Assembly: GCF_023028345.1 (NCBI RefSeq)
Contig: NZ_CP095487.1
Location: forward strand, 1,240,001-1,304,000
Direction of reading: 5' to 3'
DNA length: 64,000 nt
From: Halorientalis marina
Lineage (GTDB): Archaea; Halobacteriota; Halobacteria; Halobacteriales; Haloarculaceae
This document shows positions 16,319-25,400 of this stretch, in pieces. Each line of letters starts with the position of its first letter. Position 1 is the first letter of the stretch. Made by a program: the position numbers and the translations under genes. The notes beneath the pieces are model-generated. The model was not told the DNA's origin and did no database searches. It saw only the letters and a list, made by a program, of their open reading frames with translations.

Positions 16319-16343
16319 GGTACTCAGTGGTACCATGAGTACC
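16319..16343. promoter_or_regulatory. Dyad over the start of the small wHTH gene
   Basis: GGTACTCA (16319-16326) and TGAGTACC (16336-16343) form a perfect 8-bp inverted repeat with a 9-bp spacer that itself contains the palindrome GGTACC. The start codon ATG 16335-16337 lies inside the right arm, and a TATA-like AATATTATT is about 30 nt upstream, so the dyad covers the likely transcription start. The simplest reading is autoregulation by the encoded wHTH protein. Confidence 0.6.
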
Positions 16344-16601
16344 TCGGAAACGGCGAGCGCGGATGCGGAGGGTGGTAGCTGGGACGCGGTCCGGGACCTC
16401 CCGCCGAGCGCGAAACTGGTGGCAAAGACCCTGGAGTACAACGAGCGTCTCACCCAGAGTCAACTGGCCGAGGAGACGCTGTTGCCGCCCCGAACCGTGC
16501 GCTACGCGCTGAACCGCCTCGAAGAGGTCGACGTCGTCGACTCCCGCTTTTCCTTCTCGGACGCCCGGAAGCGCATCTACACGCTGACGATCGAGGACTG
16601 A
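16335..16601 (+). CDS. Small winged-helix (MarR/TrmB-like) regulator
   Basis: 88 aa. After 28 flexible residues comes a compact winged helix: LPPSAKLVAKTLEYN, helix-turn-helix LTQSQLAEETLLPPRTVRYALNRL split over helices 2-3, and a wing VDSRFSFSDARKRIYTL. No dimerisation extension or ligand domain is evident, so it may sense nothing by itself or act with partners. The start codon sits in a dyad that could be its own operator. Confidence 0.8.
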   Translation: MSTSETASADAEGGSWDAVRDLPPSAKLVAKTLEYNERLTQSQLAEETLLPPRTVRYALNRLEEVDVVDSRFSFSDARKRIYTLTIED

Positions 16602-16660
16602 CCGCGGCCGACCAGGGGGGAGCCCAACGTTCAAGTATCAGACCGGGACCAGCCGTGCCC

Positions 16661-17032
16661 GTGTCCGATCCAACCGAGGTCAAACGTGCGCTGGCGCGAC
16701 TCGCGAACGGTGAATCGGCCGACTACCCGGCCGTATCGGCGACGGACGACTACCGGACGGTCATCGACGCGGCGGCAGACGCCGTCGACGCACTCGACGA
16801 CGCTGCGGCCTTCGTCGACGCCGACGGTCGACAGCACCTCGATACGGCCATCGGGGCGGCCGAAACCGCGGACGACCACGCCGCCGCCCGTCGCGGTCGC
16901 CGCGCGCGGGAGGCACTCGATGCGCTCCGGGACGCACTCGCCGGCCGGGACGCTACCGTCGCGAGCGGAAACGCGGTCGATGCGGCCGAGAACACGGTCG
17001 CAGCGAGGGACGATGGGGCGACCGACCGGTGA
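16661..17032 (+). CDS. Small Ala/Asp-rich helical protein upstream of mre11
   Basis: 123 aa from a GTG start (GTG-TCC); another GTG two codons upstream is possible. Composition is extreme (Ala, Asp, Arg), with two long helices around residues 25-60 and 65-95 and no hydrophobic core motif that I recognise. It precedes mre11 by 63 nt on the same strand and may belong to the same transcript, but no link to repair can be shown from sequence. Confidence 0.6.
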   Translation: MSDPTEVKRALARLANGESADYPAVSATDDYRTVIDAAADAVDALDDAAAFVDADGRQHLDTAIGAAETADDHAAARRGRRAREALDALRDALAGRDATVASGNAVDAAENTVAARDDGATDR

Positions 17033-17095
17033 CGGGGGATCACTTTCACCGCGGTCGCGGAACCCCTTTCAGTGGCGGTTTCGAAGGGGTCGCAA

Positions 17096-18460
17096 ATGAC
17101 GCGGGTGATTCACACCGGCGACACGCACCTCGGCTACCGGCAGTACCACCGGCCCGAGCGCCGCGCGGACTTCCTCGCGGCGTTCGAGCGGGTGATCGAG
17201 GACGCGGTCGCCGACGACGTCGACGCCGTCGTCCACGCGGGCGATCTCTTTCACGACCGGCGGCCCGAACTTCAGGACGTCCTCGGGACGCTCTCGGTCC
17301 TCCGGGACCTGGACGACGCCGGCGTCCCGTTTCTCGCTATCGTCGGCAACCACGAGACCAAACGCGACGCCCAGTGGCTCGACCTCTTCGAGTCGCTCGG
17401 CCTGGCGACCCGCCTCGGTCCCGCTCCCGTGACCATCGGAAACACGGCCTTCTACGGGCTGGACTTCGTCCCCCGGTCACAGCGCGACGCGCTCGACTAC
17501 GAGTTCGAGTCCCACGACGCCGATCACGCGGCGCTGGTCGCCCACGGCCTCTTCGAGCCCTTCGACTACGCCGACTGGGACACGGAGCGCCTGCTCGCCG
17601 AATCGACCGTCGACTTCGACGCGCTCCTGCTCGGCGACAATCATCACCCGGACCGCGCCGAGGTCGACGGGACGTGGGTGACCTACTGCGGATCGACCGA
17701 GCGCGCGAGCGCGGACGAGCGCGCGGACCGCGGGTACAACATCGTCGAGTTCGCCGAGGAGGTTGCCATCTCGCGCCGCGGCCTCCCCACCCGCGAGTTC
17801 GTCTTCGTCGACACCGAACTCGGCGAAAGCGAGGGGGTCGAGCGCGTCCGCGAGCGGGTCGGCCAGCACGACCTGGAGGGGGCCGTCGTCGTCGTCCACA
17901 TCGAGGGCGAGGGCGACCCGGTGACGGCCGCGGCGGTCGAAGAGTACGCGGACGAGGAGGGTGCGTTAGTCGCCCGCGTCACCGACCACCGCGAGATCGC
18001 CGACACCGAGGACGTGGACGTGAGTTTCGCCGATCCGGACGACGCCGTCCGCGAGCGCGTGCGCGAACTCGGCCTGAGCGAGGCGGCCCGGGACCTGGAC
18101 GAGACTATTCGAGCCAGCAAGACCCCGGACTCGAAGGTCACGGACGAGACCGAACGGCGCGTCCGTGAACTGCTGGACGACGGCGAGACCGCGGCGTTCG
18201 AGCCGGCACCGGACGACGACGAGGACGCGAGCGGGCCCGACACGGTGACTGCCGACGAGAAACGCTCCGCGGCGTCCGACGAGCCCGTGGCGGCGAACGG
18301 GGGCGAAGCGGATGCGGATTCCGGTGAGTCGGTACCGGAGGACGATACGACGACCGACGACGGAACGGGACCGCAGGAACCGACCGACGCCGACGCGGAA
18401 CCGAACGAGACGGCCGACGACGACGCGGCCGACCAGCCGACGCTGGGTGAGTGGGAATGA
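17096..18460 (+). CDS. mre11: DNA double-strand break repair nuclease Mre11
   Basis: 454 aa. Works with Rad50 to hold and trim broken DNA ends. Phosphodiesterase motifs: GDTHLGYRQ (Asp9, His11), AGDLFHDRRP (~48), VGNHETKRD (~85), HGLFEP (His ~155) and GDNHHP (~182). The capping domain follows to about residue 330. The remaining ~120 residues are an acidic, repeat-like linker that ends QPTLGEWE, probably the Rad50-contact tail of halophilic Mre11. Start MTRVIHTGD is fixed by homology. The stop overlaps rad50 in an ATGA junction. Confidence 0.95.
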   Translation: MTRVIHTGDTHLGYRQYHRPERRADFLAAFERVIEDAVADDVDAVVHAGDLFHDRRPELQDVLGTLSVLRDLDDAGVPFLAIVGNHETKRDAQWLDLFESLGLATRLGPAPVTIGNTAFYGLDFVPRSQRDALDYEFESHDADHAALVAHGLFEPFDYADWDTERLLAESTVDFDALLLGDNHHPDRAEVDGTWVTYCGSTERASADERADRGYNIVEFAEEVAISRRGLPTREFVFVDTELGESEGVERVRERVGQHDLEGAVVVVHIEGEGDPVTAAAVEEYADEEGALVARVTDHREIADTEDVDVSFADPDDAVRERVRELGLSEAARDLDETIRASKTPDSKVTDETERRVRELLDDGETAAFEPAPDDDEDASGPDTVTADEKRSAASDEPVAANGGEADADSGESVPEDDTTTDDGTGPQEPTDADAEPNETADDDAADQPTLGEWE

Positions 18461-21138
18461 GGTTTCAGCGGGTTCGCCTGGAGAATTTCAAGTGCTACGC
18501 GGACGCGGACCTCCGGCTGGAGCCGGGCGTGACGGTCATCCACGGGCTGAACGGCAGCGGGAAGTCCTCGCTGCTGGAGGCGTGTTTCTTCGCACTCTAC
18601 GGTGCGCGTGCCCTCGACGCGACGCTCGACGAGGTCGTCACCATCGGCGCCGAGGACGCGACCGTCGAACTCTGGTTCGAGCACGGTGGCGGGTCCTACC
18701 ACGTCGAGCGGCGGGTCCGCGTCACCGACGACCGGGCGACGACGGCGAAGTGCGTGCTGGAGACGCCCGACGCGACCTACGAGGGTGCGCGGGATGTCCG
18801 CGGGCACGTCACCGAACTGCTCCGCATGGACCACGAGGCGTTCGTCAACTGTGCGTATGTCCGGCAGGGAGAGGTGAACAAGCTCATCAACGCCAGCCCG
18901 GGCGACCGCCAGGACATGATCGACGACCTCCTCCAGCTCGGGAAGCTGGAGGACTACCGCGAGCGTGCGAGCGAGGCGCGGCTGGGCGTGAAACACGTCC
19001 TCGACAACAAGGAGGGGGAACTGGACGGGCTGGTCGAACAGATCGAGGCCAAGGAAGACAGGGACCTCCACGAGCGGCTGAACGGCCTCCGGTCGCGGCG
19101 CAAGGAGATCGACGGCGAGATCGAGCGGTTCGAGGACCAGCGCGAGAGCGCGGTCGAGACGCGCGACGAGGCCCAGGCGGTGCTCGACGAGTACGAGCAG
19201 AAACGCGAGCAGTTGGACGACCTCGCCGCCGAGATCGACGACCTGACCGGGGCGATCCAGGAAACCGAACGGGAACGCGAGGACCTCCGCGAGCGCATCG
19301 CGGACCTGAAAACCGAGGTCGACGACGAACGAGAGCGGCTGGACGAACTGCTCGCCGAGACGGGCCTGGACGCGGCCGACCCCGAGGCGGTCGCGGCTCG
19401 GATCGAGGAACTGGAAGATCGCGACGAGGAACTGAGAAGCGAGATCGAGGAGCACCGGCTCGACGCGAAGGAGGAGACGAACCGGGCCGAACGGCTCCGC
19501 GAGCGGGCGGGCGACCTCGAATCCCGGGCCGAGGAGAAACGGGAGCAGGCCGACGACCTCGCGGCCGACCTCGAAGCGACGCGGGAGAAGATCGCCGACC
19601 GCCGCGAGAAGATGCAGACGATTACGGCGGACATCGAAGAGCGGAGGGCGGCGTTCGCGGACGCGCCGGTCGACCCCGACGAGGCCGTGGACCACCGCGA
19701 ATCCGTCGCGGAGGAACTCGCCGACCTGCGCGAACGCGAGACCGAACTGGAGACCGAGCTCAAGAACGAGCGCAAATCACTGCAAGAGGCCGAGGAACTG
19801 CTCGAGGCGGGCAAGTGCCCGGAATGTAAGCAGCCCGTCGAGGATTCGCCCCACGTCGAGTCCATCGACGAGAACCGCGAGCGGGTGGCGGACCTGGAGG
19901 CCGAACTCGACGAGGTACGCGAGGAACGCACGGCGCTCGAAACCCGGCTGGAGCGGGCCGAGGAACTGGTCGCGGCGGCCGACGAGATCGAGGGACTGGA
20001 GACCAACCGGGAGAACGTCGAGCAACTGATCGCGGAACAGGAGGACGGACTGGACGATACCGAGGCCGAGATCGACCGGCTCCGCGAGGACGCCGAGGAC
20101 CTGGACGACGAGGCCGCGGAGAAGCGAACGGAGGCAGAAGCAGCCGACGAAGCGGCGGCGGACCACCGAGAGGCAATCGGCGAGTGCAACGAGCGCCGCG
20201 GGGAGGTCCGCGAGTCGCTCGACCAGCTGGCGGCGGTCGAGGACGCACTCGCCCGGATCGACGACCTCGACGACGAGATCGACCGGCTCCGCGACCAGCG
20301 CGAGAGCAAGGGCGAGGTCAACGACGAGCGCCGCGAACGGCTGGCCGACAAGCGCGAGGCCAGAGCGGATCTCGAAGCCGAGTTCGACGAGGACGCCGTC
20401 GAGAGCGCACGCGAGGAGAAGGAACGGGCCGCCGAGTACATCGAACAGGTCGACCCCAAACTGGACGAACTCCGCGAGGAGCGCGACGACCTCCAGAGTC
20501 GGATCGGCGGCATCGAAAACGAGATCGAGGAACTCGAAGCGCTCCGTGAGCGCCGCGAGGGGCTGCAAGCGACGGTCGACCGCCTCGAATCGCTGTACAC
20601 CGAGGCCGAACAACTCCAGGAGATGTACGGCCAGCTCCGGGCGGAACTGCGACAGCGCAACGTCGAGAGCCTCGAACGGATGCTCAACGAGACGTTCGAC
20701 CTGGTCTACCAGAACGATTCGTACTCGCGGATCGAACTCGACGGCGAGTACGAACTGACGGTCTACCAGAAGGACGGCGAGCCGCTCGACCCCGAACAGC
20801 TCTCGGGCGGTGAGCGGGCGCTGTTCAATCTGAGCCTCCGGTGTGCGATCTACCGCCTGCTCGCGGAGGGCATCGAGGGGTCGGCACCGATGCCGCCGCT
20901 GATCCTCGACGAACCCACGGTCTTCCTCGATTCGGGACACGTCTCACAGCTGGTCGAACTCGTCGAGTCGATGCGGGACCTGGGTGTCGAGCAGATCGTC
21001 GTGGTCAGCCACGACGACGAGCTGGTCGGTGCCGCCGACGACCTGGTCCAGGTCCACAAGGACGCGACGACGAACCGCTCGACCGTCGAGCGCGGGGTGG
21101 CCGACCCAGACGCGGTCCCGACGGCCGGCGACGACTGA
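18457..21138 (+). CDS. rad50: DNA double-strand break repair ATPase Rad50
   Basis: 893 aa SMC-like ATPase. Walker A GLNGSGKSS at 30-38, Q-loop in VRQGEVNKL, long coiled coils (~170-440 and ~470-730), zinc hook KCPECKQP with Cys454 and Cys457 between them, signature LSGGERALFNL at ~782, Walker B LILDEPT (~815-821) and His-switch VVSHDDEL. Binds Mre11 at the coil bases; the zinc hook links two Rad50 molecules. All catalytic elements present. ATG 18457 overlaps the mre11 TGA, so translation is coupled. Confidence 0.97.
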   Translation: MRFQRVRLENFKCYADADLRLEPGVTVIHGLNGSGKSSLLEACFFALYGARALDATLDEVVTIGAEDATVELWFEHGGGSYHVERRVRVTDDRATTAKCVLETPDATYEGARDVRGHVTELLRMDHEAFVNCAYVRQGEVNKLINASPGDRQDMIDDLLQLGKLEDYRERASEARLGVKHVLDNKEGELDGLVEQIEAKEDRDLHERLNGLRSRRKEIDGEIERFEDQRESAVETRDEAQAVLDEYEQKREQLDDLAAEIDDLTGAIQETEREREDLRERIADLKTEVDDERERLDELLAETGLDAADPEAVAARIEELEDRDEELRSEIEEHRLDAKEETNRAERLRERAGDLESRAEEKREQADDLAADLEATREKIADRREKMQTITADIEERRAAFADAPVDPDEAVDHRESVAEELADLRERETELETELKNERKSLQEAEELLEAGKCPECKQPVEDSPHVESIDENRERVADLEAELDEVREERTALETRLERAEELVAAADEIEGLETNRENVEQLIAEQEDGLDDTEAEIDRLREDAEDLDDEAAEKRTEAEAADEAAADHREAIGECNERRGEVRESLDQLAAVEDALARIDDLDDEIDRLRDQRESKGEVNDERRERLADKREARADLEAEFDEDAVESAREEKERAAEYIEQVDPKLDELREERDDLQSRIGGIENEIEELEALRERREGLQATVDRLESLYTEAEQLQEMYGQLRAELRQRNVESLERMLNETFDLVYQNDSYSRIELDGEYELTVYQKDGEPLDPEQLSGGERALFNLSLRCAIYRLLAEGIEGSAPMPPLILDEPTVFLDSGHVSQLVELVESMRDLGVEQIVVVSHDDELVGAADDLVQVHKDATTNRSTVERGVADPDAVPTAGDD

Positions 21139-21144
21139 CGGTCG

Positions 21145-21585
21145 CTACGACTCAGCCGGCCCGTCGACGCCGAGTGCCGCGAGTGCCTCGCTGGTCGTCT
21201 CGGTCGTCTCGTAGCCGCGTTCGCCGGCGACGGTCGTCTCCGCGAGCAGGCCGGCGGCGCGGAACTCGGCGAGGAGCCCGTGGAGGTCGGATTCACAGAG
21301 GTCGTAGGCCGCGAGCAGGGTTCGTACGTCCAGCGGGCCGCGGGCGTGGATATCGACGAGGAGGCCGAGCGCACGCTCGTCGTGGACGCCCGTCGTCAGC
21401 GCTCGGACGGCCTCGGGGACGGCACGCGCGGCGGTCGCCAGTGGCGACTCGCCGTCGGCCGATTCGAGCCGGTCGTTCTCCACGTACTGCTCCTCGCCCG
21501 TCTCGGGGTCGCGGACGCGACTGGCGTCGCCGGACTCCTTCAGGAGGAGATAGCGTTTGCCGGACTCGTCGCGGACGCTTCGCAT
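21145..21585 (-). CDS. Conserved haloarchaeal protein, wHTH-like, unknown
   Basis: 146 aa starting MRSVRDESGKRYLLL. The first 45 residues form a small beta domain (SVRDESGKRYLLLKESG, VRDPETGEEQYVEND); the rest looks like a winged helix (LLVDIHARGPLDVRTLLAAYDL, LHGLLAEFRAAGLL). It follows rad50 in convergent orientation and is a regular neighbour of mre11-rad50 in related genomes as I recall. Function unknown; a DNA-binding role is plausible. Confidence 0.65.
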   Translation of the reverse strand: MRSVRDESGKRYLLLKESGDASRVRDPETGEEQYVENDRLESADGESPLATAARAVPEAVRALTTGVHDERALGLLVDIHARGPLDVRTLLAAYDLCESDLHGLLAEFRAAGLLAETTVAGERGYETTETTSEALAALGVDGPAES

Positions 21586-21610
21586 ACGCTGAATTAGCCC
21601 GCGGGGGCGG

Positions 21611-22012
21611 TTAGCCGTTCTGGTCCCGCGTCCCATCATCGGCGTGGTCGGCTTCGTCGGCGTCGCGGTCGTCTCCGTCGTCGTGGCGCGCGCGGACGGT
21701 CCGGTAGCGCTGATAGCCGTAGGCGAAGAAGCCGGCGCCGAGGAGGAAGACGGCGCCGCCGTTGACGAGTTCGCCGCGGAAGACGATCAACATAGGGCCC
21801 AGCGCGAGCGCGAAGAGGGCGACGTTGAACGTGGCTACGAGCTTCCAGAAGTCCCTGGCGAGGTCGCTCGGCACCTCGTTCGCCGAGGGGTCGGGCGGCG
21901 TGGGAACGTCGACCTCGGGCACGTCGGGCCCCAGGTCCTCCAGGTCGCCGAGCTGCTCGGGCTCGCCGGGCTCTGTTGGCTCGTTGGGCCAGCGTTCGTC
22001 GTCACCGAGCAC
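21611..22012 (-). CDS. Membrane protein with Pro/Glu-rich N terminus (DUF7322-like)
   Basis: 133 aa from the GTG at 22012 (VLGDDERWPNEP). I choose this start because CTTTTCTCG lies about 27 nt upstream; an upstream start at 22090 would add 26 residues without family-like features. An acidic Pro-rich region is followed by two membrane helices (FWKLVATFNVALFALALG and AVFLLGAGFFAYGYQ) and an acidic Asp/His tail. The family label is from memory. Function unknown. Confidence 0.6.
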   Translation of the reverse strand: MLGDDERWPNEPTEPGEPEQLGDLEDLGPDVPEVDVPTPPDPSANEVPSDLARDFWKLVATFNVALFALALGPMLIVFRGELVNGGAVFLLGAGFFAYGYQRYRTVRARHDDGDDRDADEADHADDGTRDQNG

Positions 22013-22117
22013 GCCCGTTGGTCGGGCGGCCAGCGAGAAAAGGATTCCGTGACTGCGGCCGCTCTCGGCACTGGCTATGGTTTCGGGCACTCACCGCGAC
22101 GCGGAACGATACGGACG

Positions 22118-22309
22118 TTACCGCGCGTCCTCGATGGGGACCGCCTCGTCTGTCTGGACCCACGCGAGCGGGTTCTCCGCGTCGTAGAGGACGACGCCGT
22201 CGTCGGTCTCGTACGCTTCGACTGTCTCGACTGCCTCGGAAACACCCGGGTTCCGCGGCACAGCCGCGCTGTCCAACTCCGTCCGACTACCGTTTGCGCG
22301 GTCCGTCAT
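22118..22309 (-). CDS. Small acidic haloarchaeal protein (DUF7331-like)
   Basis: 63 aa. The core ETVEAYETDDGVVLYDAENPLAWVQ (split: ETVEAYETDDGVVLY and DAENPLAWVQTDEAV) is a short beta-hairpin-like domain seen in small conserved haloarchaeal proteins next to polB. Divergent from polB with a 113-bp spacer. Function unknown. Confidence 0.7.
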   Translation of the reverse strand: MTDRANGSRTELDSAAVPRNPGVSEAVETVEAYETDDGVVLYDAENPLAWVQTDEAVPIEDAR

Positions 22310-22422
22310 TGGCTTCGGCGCTTGGTAAGCCGTCTCATACCATATACCTTGTGTTTGGCACAGGGCTCGAACCGCGGGGGACCGTCGGGATTTTAGGCGG
22401 GGGTCCCGAACGAGTCCACAGT

Positions 22423-25400
22423 ATGGACGAGACCGAGTCCGACGAAAAACAGGCAGGACTCGCGGACTTTCGCGCGGACGACGGTGTGGCCGAGGACGAC
22501 GGACGCGACGTGGCGGCCGAGGCGGCGGCCGTCGCCGGCAACGGCGACGGCGCGGCCGACGTGGTGGATCTCGAGGACGTCCGCTACCCGGACGCCGACG
22601 AGTACGAGACGCTGGCGGTCACGCAGATCGACTACACGGTGGAGGGCCGCGGCGACGACGAGTTCCCCGTCGTCCACGTCTTCGGTCGGACCCCCGACGA
22701 CGAGCGGGCGGTTCACGTCGAGGTCTACGAGTTCGACCCCTACTTCTACGCGCCGACTGACTCGCTGACCGACGCCGACCTCCAGCGCGATCGCATCACC
22801 GGGTGGGAGGAGACCGACGAGAACGGCGACCCCTACGAGAGCATCCGTGGCGAGCGCCTGACGAAGATTTTCGGACAGACCCCACGGGACGTGGGGCAGA
22901 TGCGCGAGGAGTTCGACCACTACGAGGCGGACATCCTCTTTCCCAACCGCCTGCTCATCGACAAGGACATCACCAGCGGCGTCCGCGTCCCGGCCCGTCG
23001 GGAGACCGCGGACGGCCCGATCCGGGTGCCACACGACGAACTCGAACCGGTCGACGCCAGCGTCGACCCCCGCGTCAACACCTTCGACATCGAGGTCGAC
23101 GACCGCCAGGGCTTCCCCGAGGAGGGCGAGGAGACCATCGTCTGTCTCACCTCCCACGACTCCTACGACGACCAGTATATCGTCTGGCTCTACGACTCGC
23201 CGGCGGGCATCGACCCCCCGGAGGCCCTCGACGCGTACGACCCCATCGAGGACGACTTCGAAGCCGACGTCCGCGTCTTCGAGGAGGAAGAGGCGATGCT
23301 CGAGGCCTTCGTCGCCTACATCGAGGAGACCGACCCCGACGTGCTGACGGGCTGGAACTTCGACGACTTCGACGCCCCGTACTTCCTCGACCGCATGGAG
23401 GCACTCCAGGGCCCACACCACGACTACGACCTCTCCATCGACCGGCTCTCCCGTGTCGACGAGGTGTGGCGTAGCAACTGGCAGGGCCCCGATATCAAGG
23501 GTCGGGTCGTCTTCGACCTCCTCTACGCCTACCAGCGCACGAAGTTCTCCGAACTCGACTCCTACCGACTGGACGCCGTCGGGGAGCAGGAACTCGGCGT
23601 CGGCAAGGAACGGTACCCCGGCGACATCGGCGACCTCTGGGAGGACGACCCCGAGCGCCTGCTCGAGTACAACCTCAGGGACGTGGAACTCTGTGTCGAG
23701 CTGAACGAACAGCAGAACATCATCCCCTTCTGGCTCGAAGTGGCGTCGTTCGTCGGCTGTAAACTGGAGGACGCGACCACGCCCGGCGACGCCGTCGACA
23801 TGTACGTCCTCCACAAGCTCCACGGTAACTTCGCGCTCCCCTCCAAGGGGAAACACGACGCCGAAGACTACGAGGGCGGCGCCGTCTTCGACCCCATCAC
23901 GGGCGTGCGCGAGAACGTCACAGTGCTGGACCTGAAGTCCCTCTATCCGATGTGCATGGTGACCATCAACGCCAGCCCGGAGACGAAAGTGGACCCCGAC
24001 GCCTACGACGGCGAGACCTTCCGTGCCCCCAACGGCCAGCACTTCCGGAAGGAACCCGACGGCGTCATCCGTGAGATGGTCGACGAACTCCTCAGCGAAC
24101 GCGAGGAGAAGAAGTCCCTGCGCAACGACCACGATCCCGACAGCGCCGTCTACGAGCAGTACGACCGCCAGCAGGCAGCTGTCAAGGTGATTATGAACTG
24201 CTTCACGCCGGATACGGACGTGCTGACGCCCGACGGCGTGCGGAACATCCGCGACCTCGACGTCGGAGACGAGGTGTACTCACTCGACCCGGCCACGATG
24301 GAGATGGAGGTCAAGCCGGTCGTCGAGACCCACGCGTATCCTGACTACCGGGGCGAGCTGGTCGACATCGAGACGAGCAAGATCGACTTCAGCGTGACGC
24401 CGAACCACCGGATGCTCGTTCGGAAGAACGAGACGAACGGCATCACGGAGGACGGATGGGACTTCGTCGAAGCAGGTGACCTCGACGATGCGACGAACTA
24501 CGAACTCCCACACGACTGGGGGGGACCGGAAGGTGACGAACTCGACGAGGTCGATCTCACTGAGTACCTCGACGGTGGCTATCAGGTGTGGGTCCGCCCC
24601 GAAGTCCACGGTCACACGTTCGCGGCCGAGATCGGATACTACCCGGACAAGGTGCTGAAAAACGACATCGGCGAGGAGGGGTACGTCTTCGACGCCGCGG
24701 CGTTCGAGGAACACCGCGAGTACATCGAAGAAGTCGCGGACCGAACCTACGTCCACGCCGAATCCGGACGGAAGTGGATTCCGCGGACCTTCGACGGCGA
24801 CGACTTCCTCGAACTGCTGGCGTGGTACATCACTGAGGGGAACGTCTACACGTCCGAGACGAAGGAGTTCGGGGAGAAACTGCGTGGTTCGGCGACGTCC
24901 GTCAAGATCGCACAGGACGCCATCGCCGACGGTGGCGAGTCCCATCACGGGCGGATCGGTGACCTGCTCGACAGGATGGGCTTCGACTACTACGTCGACG
25001 AGCGGAGCTATCAGTTCACCTCGAAACTGTTCGGTGCCTTCCTCGAACGGGTCTGCGGTGCCGGGAGTTTCGAGAAACGAATCCCCGAGTTCGTCTTCGA
25101 GACCACCGCTGAACAGAAACGCGACTTCCTCGACACGCTCATCGCCGGCGACGGCGACTGGCAGGAGAACTCCTGGCGGTACAGCACCGCTAGCGAGCGC
25201 CTCCGGGACGATGTCCTGCGCCTCTGTGCCCACCTCGGTTTGACCGCGAGTTACAACGAGGACGGCGGAACGTACCGAATCTACGTCACCGAGGACTCGA
25301 AGAACACGCTCCGGATGCACCGGAGCGCGGAGCGGACGACCGCCGACGACGGCGTGTACTGTGTCACGGTCGCGGACAATCAGACACTCATGGCCGGTCA

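Noticed and set aside
21611..22090. N-terminal extension of the Pro-rich membrane protein to 22090
   Set aside because: A promoter-like box sits about 27 nt before the internal GTG (22012), inside the extension, and the extra residues look unlike the family.
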